In this document: positions 15,669 to 22,468 of the stretch, piece after piece
Position numbering within the stretch: the first letter of the stretch is position 1
How the letters are laid out: each line of letters opens with the position of its first letter
NCBI GenBank assembly: GCA_964637035.1
Contig: CAZWTU010000021.1
Location: 1-22,468, forward strand
Direction: 5' to 3'
Source: CAZMMV01 sp964637035
GTDB lineage: Bacteria; Bacillota; Clostridia; Tissierellales; Tissierellaceae
DNA length: 22,468 nt
Position numbers and translations under genes: made by a program
The notes under the pieces: model-generated
What the model was told of the DNA's origin: nothing
The model's database searches: none
What the model saw: only the letters and a program-made list of their open reading frames with translations

Positions 15669-16658
15669 ATGAATAATAAAAAAATAGCAATAATATTTAC
15701 TGGTGGTACTATGTCAATGAGAATTGATCCTAATATACATGCAGCTGTCCCTGCTTTAACTTCTAAAGAAATTATATCTATGATACCAAATATAAATAAA
15801 TTTTGTGAAATTGAAGTTATTAATTATGGAAATATTCCTAGTCCTCATATAACTCCTGCTATGATGATGGAGATAGCTAGTTTGGTTAAAGATACAGTAT
15901 CTAAGGATACTATTAGTGGGGTAATAGTAACTCATGGCACAGATACATTAGAAGAAACTGCTTATTTATTGGATTTAACAATAAAAACAAGCAAACCTAT
16001 AGTATTAGTAGGAGCGATGAGAAATAACTCAGAGCTTGGGTATGATGGATCAAGTAATTTAGCAGCAGCACTATGCACGGCAGTATCACAAAAATCAATG
16101 GATAAAGGTGTCTTGGTGGTAATGAATAATGAAGTTAACTCAGCTTCTGAAGTTACTAAAACTAACACACTTTCATTAGATACTTTTAAATCTCCAGAAT
16201 TTGGTCCTTTAGGAATAGTAGATAATGATGAAGTAATTTTCCATAGGAATATTATTCCACATCAATATATACATACAGACAATATAGAAAAAAAGGTAGC
16301 ATTAATTAAATGTGTGCCAGGAATAGAATCAGATGTTATTTCTTTCTATATAAAAAGTGGATATAAGGGTATTGTCTTGGAAGCTATGGGTAGAGGCAAT
16401 GTTCCTCCTTCTCTTATTGAGGGGATAAAGCAAGCAATAGATAATAATATTGCAGTAGTAATGGTATCTAGATGTCCTACTGGAAGAGTTTTAGATAGTT
16501 ATGGATATGAAGGCGGTGGAAAGCACCTAAGAGAACTCGGTGTAATACTTGGAGGAAACCTCCCTGGTCAAAAAATCAGAATAAAGCTTATGCTAGCTCT
16601 GGGATTAACAGATAGTATAGATAAGGTAAAGGAAATTATAGAATATAATCTAATTTAG
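15669..16658 (+). CDS. L-asparaginase
   Basis: Hydrolyses L-asparagine to aspartate and ammonia. The protein is 329 residues. The first catalytic threonine motif is F-T-G-G-T-M-S-M at 10-17, with Met where most family members have Ile. The second motif is T-H-G-T-D-T-L-E-E-T-A-Y at 88-99, containing the T-D pair. VGAMRNNSELGYDG carries the usual catalytic-Lys neighbourhood of the family in altered form. No signal peptide is seen, so it is cytoplasmic (ansA-like). GGAGG lies 7 nt before the ATG. It stands alone between its promoter and a palindromic terminator. Side activity on glutamine cannot be judged from sequence. Confidence 0.93.
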   Translation: MNNKKIAIIFTGGTMSMRIDPNIHAAVPALTSKEIISMIPNINKFCEIEVINYGNIPSPHITPAMMMEIASLVKDTVSKDTISGVIVTHGTDTLEETAYLLDLTIKTSKPIVLVGAMRNNSELGYDGSSNLAAALCTAVSQKSMDKGVLVVMNNEVNSASEVTKTNTLSLDTFKSPEFGPLGIVDNDEVIFHRNIIPHQYIHTDNIEKKVALIKCVPGIESDVISFYIKSGYKGIVLEAMGRGNVPPSLIEGIKQAIDNNIAVVMVSRCPTGRVLDSYGYEGGGKHLRELGVILGGNLPGQKIRIKLMLALGLTDSIDKVKEIIEYNLI

Positions 16659-16662
16659 TAGT

Positions 16663-16696
16663 AGGATATAAAAGTATATTTATACTTTTATATCCT
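16663..16696. terminator. Shared bidirectional terminator, perfect 16-bp palindrome
   Basis: Arms 16663-16678 and 16681-16696 are perfectly complementary. In the plus direction GTATTTTTC follows, terminating the asparaginase gene. The right arm contains the last codons and stop of the convergent minus-strand gene, so both transcripts fold the same hairpin. The minus-strand flank is less U-rich. Confidence 0.75.
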
Positions 16697-17708
16697 GTAT
16701 TTTTCTTGCTTTGCTTGTAGGCCCAAATCCTAAAAACTGAACTTCTGGATATACTTTTCCAAAAGAATAATCTAGTAATATATCCTCACTTTTGTTTTTT
16801 TCTATATATTTATATCTAATTATATCCTTATTTATGGATTCTTCCCATAAGTATAAAGCTCCCCAATCTTCTGCATCCTTATTTAGTGCTCTGCTATATA
16901 CTTTACCAAGTTCTATCCACGTAGCCCAGATTTCATCTTTATATGATATAAGTGTAGGATATGAAGGACTTCCTTTCTTAGATAATATGTTTTCCTGAAT
17001 TATAGAGTATGATATATTTTTAAAGTTAAATTGCTTGTATTTAACGACTAAACTGTCATCGATAAACTCACAATAAATCATATGAAATATATCATCAACC
17101 TTAATCATATCTAAAAACAATTTTTCATTTTGCGTATTTGTTATTTTTATATTTTCACTCCATTTTAAATCCTTGAATGAAAATGTTTTTATAAATATAT
17201 CTTTTCCTTTAATATATAATAGTACCATATTCTTATCTTCTTTTATGATCTTTATTGGATTTAAAATTCTTTCTTCATTTATTTCATCTACAATAAAAGT
17301 ACTCCACTTATTTCTGTAATAATAGTGATGGTATATTTTATAATTATCTTTTTCTATTGTTGTTATTGCATATAATATATTTATCTTTTCATCTATCATT
17401 GCCATGTTTAAATAAACTATCTCGCCTATTGGATTATCCGTTAATTTTATTGTTTCAATCTTTTCCCCTTTTAATATCTTTAAAATTAAATTCATTTCAT
17501 CATTTTGATATAATAAATATATATCCCCCTTATTATCTATTTCTATATCAAATTCACTAAATACATCTTTACATAAGTATTCTTTCTCATTTTTTTCTAC
17601 TGCTCCAACTATTCTTTCCATTGTTATTTCTTTATTTATCTTTCTAAATAATCTTATATCTTCTTGGTCATTTTCTAATATAAGCCACTTATTGGTATAA
17701 AATGTCAT
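16680..17708 (-). CDS. Unknown protein, beta-propeller-like repeats suspected
   Basis: I do not recognise this 342-residue protein. It has no signal peptide or membrane segment. Its body alternates short beta-prone strands of the form h-x-h-h-Y with polar turns, about every 45-50 residues: DIYLLYQNDE, INILYAITTI, MVLLYIKGKD, FHMIYCEFID, EIWATWIELG. Aromatic W-S/W-x residues recur (KWSTFIVDE, LKWSENIKI, DWGALYLWEE). This pattern resembles blades of a sialidase-like beta-propeller, but that is inference. The ATG at 17708 has AGGTG 6 nt upstream and is preferred over the GTG at 17717, whose site AAGGA is only 4 nt away. It diverges from the Cys-rich gene at 17867. Confidence 0.75.
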   Translation of the reverse strand: MTFYTNKWLILENDQEDIRLFRKINKEITMERIVGAVEKNEKEYLCKDVFSEFDIEIDNKGDIYLLYQNDEMNLILKILKGEKIETIKLTDNPIGEIVYLNMAMIDEKINILYAITTIEKDNYKIYHHYYYRNKWSTFIVDEINEERILNPIKIIKEDKNMVLLYIKGKDIFIKTFSFKDLKWSENIKITNTQNEKLFLDMIKVDDIFHMIYCEFIDDSLVVKYKQFNFKNISYSIIQENILSKKGSPSYPTLISYKDEIWATWIELGKVYSRALNKDAEDWGALYLWEESINKDIIRYKYIEKNKSEDILLDYSFGKVYPEVQFLGFGPTSKARKIQDIKV

Positions 17709-17866
17709 ATATATCACCTAATCCTTACAATTAATTTATTTTCCATATAACTATAACTATTATAATATCAACTTTCATATTACTATTTTGTAACATAAAT
17801 AGACCAAATAGAATATAGTAGCATTGAAAGATATTTTTAAAATTAATAATAAAAGGAGGTAACAGT

Positions 17867-18841
17867 ATGCATTCAAATATATTACCAGAAGACCTTAGTC
17901 AAGAACTATCCGATAGATGTTGTATTGGTACAACAGGATGTGATTGGGATGGCACTTTAAGACATGTAGTCACTGAGCCAGTTTATGTTCAAAAAGTATA
18001 TGACGCAACTCTTGTTCAGCTACAAGCACTTAGCACTGTTAACAATATAAGATTTAATCCAAATCTTGGTAAGGGTTCAAGAATTACTAGAATACTAGAT
18101 ATCAGATGTAGAAGATTTTTCAACCCAGCAAATATAGACGATCCAAGAAACTTAACCGTAGATCCTGAGACTATTCTTTCTGGAGGAAATTTTGTACGAA
18201 AAGCAAATGGAGATTTTGTAGAAGTTACTGGTCCAGATGGACTTGAAAACCAAAAACTTATTTACGCAGACACTGTTGAATGTGACGATGAAGGAAAGGG
18301 TACTCCAGTATTTGGTACACAAAGAATATTTTTAAGAGGTAATGTATTTATAGAGATTGATGTCTTAGTAATTGATAGAAATGGAAGAAGATCTAGAGTC
18401 ACATTATCTGCAAATGTTCCTATTGCACCACCTAATGCTCCAATAATATTAACTAATTTCTTTGAACTTTGTATACCTTCAGTATTTGACTCTGCATTCT
18501 TCCCAAGATTTGCTGAATTCTGCAATGTATTATGTGAAACTAGGCTCGCTACAAATAGTATATCAAGAGATATAACTATTTGCCCAGAAACTGGTGAAGT
18601 GCGAATTGATTTAATCATTGCTATTTGTATATCCTGTGAAAAGAAAATAATAGTGCCTGTACAATTATGTGTTCTTTCAACAGGCTTTACTGAGATATCA
18701 CCAGAAACCTCACCTATTTGTACTACATTCCCGACTCTTTTTCCAAAACAAATAGATGAATCAAGCATAGATCCAGATCAACCTTGTAAGCCACGTAATT
18801 TAGGTCAAAAGCTAGATACTGAAGAATATTATGAAGATTAA
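17867..18841 (+). CDS. Cys-rich protein of unknown function, possible spore-surface protein
   Basis: The protein has 324 residues with 14 cysteines, including C18-C19, C25, a C-x3-C in FCNVLCETR and a C-x2-C in AICISCEKK. It has no signal peptide, and the hydrophobic stretches are too short or too mixed to span a membrane. The stretch TEPVYVQKVYDATLVQLQAL near residues 36-55 is, from memory, shared by clostridial hypothetical proteins; I cannot name a family. Cysteine richness, absence of a secretion signal, isolation, a very strong ribosome binding site (AAAGGAGG) and a long terminator fit a highly expressed structural protein such as a spore-coat component. That role is inference. Codons are richer in C and G than in neighbours, consistent with high expression. 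Confidence 0.8.
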   Translation: MHSNILPEDLSQELSDRCCIGTTGCDWDGTLRHVVTEPVYVQKVYDATLVQLQALSTVNNIRFNPNLGKGSRITRILDIRCRRFFNPANIDDPRNLTVDPETILSGGNFVRKANGDFVEVTGPDGLENQKLIYADTVECDDEGKGTPVFGTQRIFLRGNVFIEIDVLVIDRNGRRSRVTLSANVPIAPPNAPIILTNFFELCIPSVFDSAFFPRFAEFCNVLCETRLATNSISRDITICPETGEVRIDLIIAICISCEKKIIVPVQLCVLSTGFTEISPETSPICTTFPTLFPKQIDESSIDPDQPCKPRNLGQKLDTEEYYED

Positions 18842-18845
18842 ATAC

Positions 18846-18897
18846 TAATTCAACAAAAATAAAAGATGCCTGGGCATCTTTTATTTTTGTTGAATTA
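18846..18897. terminator. Shared bidirectional terminator, perfect 25-bp palindrome
   Basis: Arms 18846-18870 and 18873-18897 are perfectly complementary with only TG between them. It lies 4 nt after the stop of the Cys-rich gene. Its right arm encodes the last codons of the convergent membrane-protein gene (stop at 18881-18883). Both directions contain T-rich 3' arms (CTTTTATTTTTG), which should allow termination either way. Confidence 0.82.
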
Positions 18898-19351
18898 TAG
18901 TTTCATTTAATACTCTTTTATTTAAAATCTTAGATGCAATCAAAGATATAAGTATTGCTACTCCAATCCTTATTGCAAGTAGCAACCACAAATTTGCCCC
19001 TACTACTACAAATAGTAATGTATCTTCTACTACTGCATGACAAGCAATTAAAAAAATCATCAATATGTATAAATCCTTTTTTTCTAGATTACCTTCTTCG
19101 GCACTTTCTATGATAACACCAGCTCCATAAGATAATCCAAAAAACAAACCAATTATAAGAGGAAAAATCGCCTTATTAGACATTCCAAAAAAATATGATA
19201 TAGGTTCCATTTTTTCTGAAATTATATTAAGTATATTAAAGCCTTTAAGAACCTCCATTACTACCATTAAAGGAATAATTATTACCGCCATTGTAATAAC
19301 TGAATTAAAAGATCCACTTATACTCTCTTTTAAAAACAATGAAAAATCCAT
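18881..19351 (-). CDS. Gate-domain (nucleoside recognition) membrane protein, second of pair
   Basis: Integral membrane protein of 156 residues with about four hydrophobic helices. It belongs to the Gate/nucleoside-recognition superfamily that includes SpmA/SpmB and the FeoB core. Marks are IIPLMVVMEVLKGF, the Gly-rich helix PLIIGLFFGLSYGAGVI and the polar membrane motif C-H-A-V-V-E-D-T. It probably forms a complex with the neighbouring 142-residue Gate protein, as these half-size proteins come in pairs. GGAGGG precedes the ATG at 19351, and the partner gene ends 10 nt upstream. The transported or sensed ligand is unknown, and sporulation (Spm-like) is only one possibility. Confidence 0.82.
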   Translation of the reverse strand: MDFSLFLKESISGSFNSVITMAVIIIPLMVVMEVLKGFNILNIISEKMEPISYFFGMSNKAIFPLIIGLFFGLSYGAGVIIESAEEGNLEKKDLYILMIFLIACHAVVEDTLLFVVVGANLWLLLAIRIGVAILISLIASKILNKRVLNETIIQQK

Positions 19352-19361
19352 ATAAACCCTC

Positions 19362-19790
19362 CTACAAAATAATATTTAAAACTAAACCAGATAATACTGC
19401 AAGTATAAGCCTAATAGATACTACCATCACCAAGCTTACTCCTGTTTTTTTCGCTACAGCTGATTCCAAAAATAGACTATGTGAAAATGAAAGCATCACT
19501 GCTAATATAGTTACCTGCTTTACCGTTAAGGATAAACTGGCTATTGCCCCTATTCCCGCATATAAATTGATAGCATTTCCTAACACAAGTACTAATGAAG
19601 CTTCTCCCGGTAAACCAATCAATTTCATAAGAGGTTCAAACCAGTTAGAAAGGCTCTCTAATACCGGAGTCATCTTTAAAAAGGTAACAAAAAAATATAC
19701 TGGAACAACTATCTTTGTCAATCTCCATAAAGTCATAAACCCTTTTTTAAATCCAGTTGTAATACTTTTCTTTACTAATTCAATTTGCAT
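19362..19790 (-). CDS. Gate-domain (nucleoside recognition) membrane protein, first of pair
   Basis: The protein has 142 residues and about four hydrophobic helices. It starts with an amphipathic lead MQIELVKKSITTGFKKGF and continues TKIVVPVYFFVTFL. The Gly-rich segment PGEASLVLVLGNAINLYAGI and the polar motif S-H-S-L-F-L-E-S align in position with GLFFGLSYGAG and CHAVVEDT of the downstream partner. The two are therefore homologous halves that probably assemble together. AAGGATG precedes the ATG at 19790. The gene begins 14 nt after the helical unknown gene, in one operon. Confidence 0.82.
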   Translation of the reverse strand: MQIELVKKSITTGFKKGFMTLWRLTKIVVPVYFFVTFLKMTPVLESLSNWFEPLMKLIGLPGEASLVLVLGNAINLYAGIGAIASLSLTVKQVTILAVMLSFSHSLFLESAVAKKTGVSLVMVVSIRLILAVLSGLVLNIIL

Positions 19791-19804
19791 AATATATCAT
19801 CCTT

Positions 19805-21244
19805 TTAAATATTAATGTCATTTCCTATATTCTGCATAAATTCCATAATATTATCTATTATATAGGATACTTCTTTCGATGAAGATATCCTATTATTAAG
19901 AGAATATCTTATATAGTCTTCAAATTGACTTATACTAGAAAATGGAAGTTCTATAAGTGATAGAAGTTTTTTCATCCTAATTTTACCTTCTATATTATCC
20001 ATGTCATTTAGAGATCTCCTTATATAAGAAATAAGAGAATTTACCCATTCATCTGAATACTCATGTGAAATTTCAACATTGTTTTTAGATAATATTGTAT
20101 CAATATTATCTAGATTATAATCATTATAATATATTAGTATCTCTTTTGTATATGAAAAAATTTCTTCTAATTCATCATCTATGAAATCTTTTCTTTTTAC
20201 AGCTTGATTGTTTAATTCTTGAAATTCTTCTATATTATCAATTATATTTATTTCAATTTCCTTTATTTTCATTTCATTTAATTCCATAAATTGATTTAAA
20301 TCATCCTTATCTCTTGACTCTAATATCTTATTCCACTGTTCATTTATTTGAAGTATTTCTTCATCTAGAGAATTGCTTGATATTAAATATATTGCAATTA
20401 TCATATTATAAGTTAAACCCATTATCAATATGAAATTATATAATTCATTTATATTTTTCAGTATGGATATTATTTCCTCTACTTTATTATTTAATTCTAC
20501 TAAACTTTTATTTTTCATATCATCATTTTTAAGTTTTTGAATTAATGCAAAATATTTATCAAATTTAAATCCATAACCATATTGAACTGAGCTATCCCAT
20601 TGCCTTTTATAGTAATTTATCTTATCTTCAATTTCTTCTTTATTTGAGTACTTTAAATTTCTTTTAATAGCATTCTTTACGATATCTATATATTTGCCTT
20701 TGGTAAGCCTCATAGGAATAAATTGAATTATTTGAGAAATTATATAATTATACATAGTATAGTCACCTTTGTTTAACTCAAGCTTATCATGTATTAGTTT
20801 TATTGTTCTTTCTGTGTTTATACTATTATAATCTTTAGTATCATCTTCTTCCTTAAGTTTAAGTATATGATAATCTGCCATATTAGCTAAGTATGATAAT
20901 TCTATGTAATATCCTTCCACTATCTTCAATAAACAATATAATTCATTTCTTATATCCTTGGCTTCTTTTAAGTTTTTAGAAAACTCTCTTTGATGTATTG
21001 ATTGATTTATAAGACCCACTGCATCATCAATATATCTTTTAAACAACTTAACTTCAGATACATCTTCTAAATAGTCAAACTTTTCACTTTTGTCTAATAT
21101 AGTTGTAATTGATATAATAGCTCTAAATGCATTTAAATAACTAGATTTATTTATATAATTTAATTTATCATTATTATGGTTGATTATATTATTTTTTAAT
21201 TCTTTATCTCTAATATTATTTATCTGTATCTTAAATTCTTCCAT
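19805..21244 (-). CDS. Large helical protein of unknown function
   Basis: I do not recognise this 479-residue protein. It is almost entirely helix-prone, rich in Ile, Asn, Glu, Asp and Lys, with heptad-like stretches (ELNNKVEEIISILKNINELY; INEQWNKILESRDKDDLNQF). One hydrophobic run, FILIMGLTYNMIIAIYLI, is long enough to be a buried or membrane helix. There is no signal peptide, Cys cluster or nucleotide-binding motif. The ATG at 21244 is chosen because AAAGGAGAG lies just 6 nt upstream; an upstream ATG at 21328 would add 28 residues without a ribosome binding site. It heads an operon with the two Gate-domain membrane proteins and diverges from the exonuclease gene. Confidence 0.8.
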   Translation of the reverse strand: MEEFKIQINNIRDKELKNNIINHNNDKLNYINKSSYLNAFRAIISITTILDKSEKFDYLEDVSEVKLFKRYIDDAVGLINQSIHQREFSKNLKEAKDIRNELYCLLKIVEGYYIELSYLANMADYHILKLKEEDDTKDYNSINTERTIKLIHDKLELNKGDYTMYNYIISQIIQFIPMRLTKGKYIDIVKNAIKRNLKYSNKEEIEDKINYYKRQWDSSVQYGYGFKFDKYFALIQKLKNDDMKNKSLVELNNKVEEIISILKNINELYNFILIMGLTYNMIIAIYLISSNSLDEEILQINEQWNKILESRDKDDLNQFMELNEMKIKEIEINIIDNIEEFQELNNQAVKRKDFIDDELEEIFSYTKEILIYYNDYNLDNIDTILSKNNVEISHEYSDEWVNSLISYIRRSLNDMDNIEGKIRMKKLLSLIELPFSSISQFEDYIRYSLNNRISSSKEVSYIIDNIMEFMQNIGNDINI

Positions 21245-21272
21245 TCTTTTCTCTCCTTTAAAATCTAAATTT

Positions 21273-21301
21273 TTGATTTTATATGATTTAAAATGTATAA
21301 T
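21273..21301 (+). promoter_or_regulatory. Sigma-A promoter of the YprB-like gene
   Basis: TTGATT (21273-21278), a 17-nt spacer and TATAAT (21296-21301) point at the gene starting at 21347. The site lies inside the 102-nt divergent gap, so it may interfere with the leftward operon, whose own promoter I could not place. Confidence 0.68.
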
Positions 21302-21346
21302 CTTTATTATAGTAATATTATAACACAAAAGGGTGTGGTAAATTAA

Positions 21347-22330
21347 ATGGAGATTATATCTACTAAACTATTTCATAAACTTAATATAAATAAATACTTT
21401 AAGGGAAAAAATTCTTGTTTTATAGATATAGAAACTACAGGTCTTGATAAAAATAAACAGATTATATATCTTATAGGATTGCTATCTTACGATGACTATA
21501 CTTCAAATTGGGTCCTAAAGCAATATTTTTCAAATGAATTGGGAAGCGAAAAGACGCTTTTAGAAACTTTTATGAAAGATATATCTTTGTTTGATAATTT
21601 AATAAACTATAATGGAGATAGATTTGATATACCATTTATCAATCATAGACTAAAAGTTAATGGTATTGATGATTTTATATCTATTAATAATTCATATGAT
21701 TTATATAAAACAATTAAAGTTAATAAGGATTATCTAAAATTAGAAAATTTAAAGCTAAAGACCGTTGAAAAAAGCTTAGGATATTTTAGAGAAGATATAT
21801 ATTCTGGATTTGATTGTATAGGATTTTTTTATAATTATATTAAAAACAAAGATCCTCTCCTTAGGAAAAAAATACTTAAACATAATAGTGATGATTTATT
21901 TTATATGCTTGATATAATTGAAGTATTAGATGTAATTCATTCTAAAAAGACAATCTCATTAAATTTAAATGAAAATACACTCTATTTTACAATTGATAAT
22001 ATTAAGTTTAAAGATAACATTATCTATATAGAAGGGTTTTTAGATAGGGGTTTAAATAATAATATTAAGTTTTTTTCCGATCAATATAATGTTTCTACAG
22101 ATGAATTTAGGCATTTTAATATTTCAATATATGTAAGGTATGGCTATGTATCCAAAGAAGAAATAGCTACCTATATAAACACTCTAGATTATAAGGATAT
22201 AAAGTTATATAGCACTTCAAAGTATGATATCCCTGCTAATATATTTATATTAAAGGTAGAGAAAAAGTTATATTTTGATAATATAAGACTGCTCTTAAAA
22301 ACTATATTAGAATATGTAGCCACAATCTAA
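21347..22330 (+). CDS. YprB-like RNase H-fold 3'-5' exonuclease
   Basis: Predicted DEDD-type nuclease of 327 residues (RNase_H_2/YprB-like). Exo I motif: D27-I-E29-T-T-G. Exo II: N-Y-N-G-D-R-F-D94-I-P-F. Exo III region: H179-N-S-D-D-L, the HxxxD form with D183. These are metal ligands for phosphodiester cleavage from a 3' end. Residues about 200-327 form a separate mixed alpha/beta extension that I do not recognise. It lacks the tetratricopeptide part seen in some longer YprB proteins. The ribosome binding site GGGTGTGG is weaker than usual here. It is monocistronic, with its own promoter and terminator. DNA versus RNA substrate cannot be told. Confidence 0.85.
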   Translation: MEIISTKLFHKLNINKYFKGKNSCFIDIETTGLDKNKQIIYLIGLLSYDDYTSNWVLKQYFSNELGSEKTLLETFMKDISLFDNLINYNGDRFDIPFINHRLKVNGIDDFISINNSYDLYKTIKVNKDYLKLENLKLKTVEKSLGYFREDIYSGFDCIGFFYNYIKNKDPLLRKKILKHNSDDLFYMLDIIEVLDVIHSKKTISLNLNENTLYFTIDNIKFKDNIIYIEGFLDRGLNNNIKFFSDQYNVSTDEFRHFNISIYVRYGYVSKEEIATYINTLDYKDIKLYSTSKYDIPANIFILKVEKKLYFDNIRLLLKTILEYVATI

Positions 22331-22331
22331 A

Positions 22332-22360
22332 AAACAGGCCATATGGCCTGTTTATCTTTT
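22332..22360 (+). terminator. Terminator of the YprB-like gene
   Basis: A 9-bp stem AAACAGGCC / GGCCTGTTT with loop ATAT begins 2 nt after the stop codon and is followed by ATCTTTT. Confidence 0.85.
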
Positions 22361-22394
22361 AATCTTAAATGTTTTAATTCACAATTTTTAATTT

Positions 22395-22409
22395 GCTATC
22401 CGAGATAGC
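22395..22409 (-). other. Small hairpin 3' of tRNA-Val
   Basis: GCTATC/GATAGC with a 3-nt loop sits 4 nt beyond the tRNA 3' end. On the minus strand AAATT follows instead of a U-run. It may be a weak terminator or a processing structure. Confidence 0.35.
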
Positions 22410-22413
22410 ATTG

Positions 22414-22468
22414 TGGTGGGCACAACAGGGCTCGAACCTGTGACCCCCTGCTTGTAAGGCAGGTGCTC
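22414..22468 (-). tRNA. tRNA-Val (UAC), 5' part outside window
   Basis: The minus strand reads the anticodon arm CCTGC-CTTACAA-GCAGG (anticodon TAC), a variable region GGGTC, the T arm ACAGG-TTCGAGC-CCTGT, then the acceptor strand TGTGCCC, discriminator A and an encoded CCA. The D arm and 5' acceptor strand lie beyond the right edge. The expected missing 5' end would be GGGCACA. Confidence 0.95.

Noticed and set aside
17776..17801. Sigma-E-like promoter (CATATT ... CATAAATA) before the Cys-rich gene
   Set aside because: It would fit a sporulation role, but the spacing is about 14 nt between ATA and CATA rather than 16-18, and the -10 match is partial in a very AT-rich gap.
18262..18768. 168-codon minus-strand reading frame
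   Set aside because: It is antisense to the Cys-rich gene, has no ribosome binding site, and the sense frame has far better signals.
19339..19815. 158-codon plus-strand reading frame
   Set aside because: It lies opposite the two Gate-domain genes, has no ribosome binding site and its translation has no domain-like pattern, while the minus frames are clear membrane proteins.
22395..22409. Strong terminator for the tRNA transcript
   Set aside because: The stem is real but short and lacks a U-tract on the minus strand, so I list it only as a hairpin.
1..22468. CRISPR arrays, insertion sequences, phage genes, toxin-antitoxin or defence islands
   Set aside because: No regularly spaced repeats, transposase or integrase motifs, terminal inverted repeats or defence-type domains were found on either strand.

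Overview
The window is AT-rich DNA with short intergenic gaps, strong GGAGG-type ribosome binding sites, frequent TTG/GTG starts and U-tract terminators. Gene content fits an anaerobic low-GC Firmicute of the Clostridia/Tissierellia type: an NADH:rubredoxin-oxidoreductase-like flavoprotein, a soluble clostridial-style chemoreceptor, ThiI without a rhodanese domain, a polyamine ABC transporter with an XRE-cupin regulator, and a Cys-rich protein resembling spore-surface proteins. No transposase, integrase, phage gene or CRISPR array was seen. This is mostly ordinary chromosome with a few poorly understood genes.

Layout. Positions 1-1144 (minus) hold a soluble methyl-accepting chemotaxis protein cut by the window edge. 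It is followed by an acetyltransferase remnant and a 21-bp palindrome. Positions 1428-6972 (all minus, read right to left) carry a flavin/NAD oxidoreductase, a beta-CASP metallo-beta-lactamase-fold RNase-like protein, lipoate-protein ligase, a D-cysteine desulfhydrase-like PLP enzyme and a GNAT acetyltransferase. Positions 7030-11427 are one polyamine-uptake unit. It has a good sigma-A promoter, operator-like palindromes, the XRE-cupin regulator, then potA-potB-potC-potD and an intrinsic terminator. Positions 11545-15286 hold a second minus-strand operon: NifS-type cysteine desulfurase, thiI, lemA and a TPM-domain protein, ending in a long-stem terminator.

Positions 15287-15668 contain no protein gene. 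They show a complete small transcription unit on the plus strand: promoter, about 113 nt with three hairpins and C-rich unpaired stretches, and a terminator. I read it as an uncharacterised regulatory RNA. L-asparaginase follows with its own promoter. Beyond it lie an unrecognised all-beta-looking protein (minus), a 14-cysteine protein (plus), a minus operon of one helical unknown plus two Gate-domain membrane proteins, and a divergent YprB-like exonuclease with a sigma-A promoter. The right edge cuts a minus-strand tRNA-Val(UAC).

Functional links: the NifS-type enzyme and ThiI together would make 4-thiouridine in tRNA. The pot genes with their regulator form a self-contained, probably autoregulated polyamine importer. 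The two convergent gene pairs near 16.68 kb and 18.87 kb each share one perfect palindromic terminator that reaches into coding sequence. The best candidate for something undescribed is the C-rich small RNA unit at 15450-15598.
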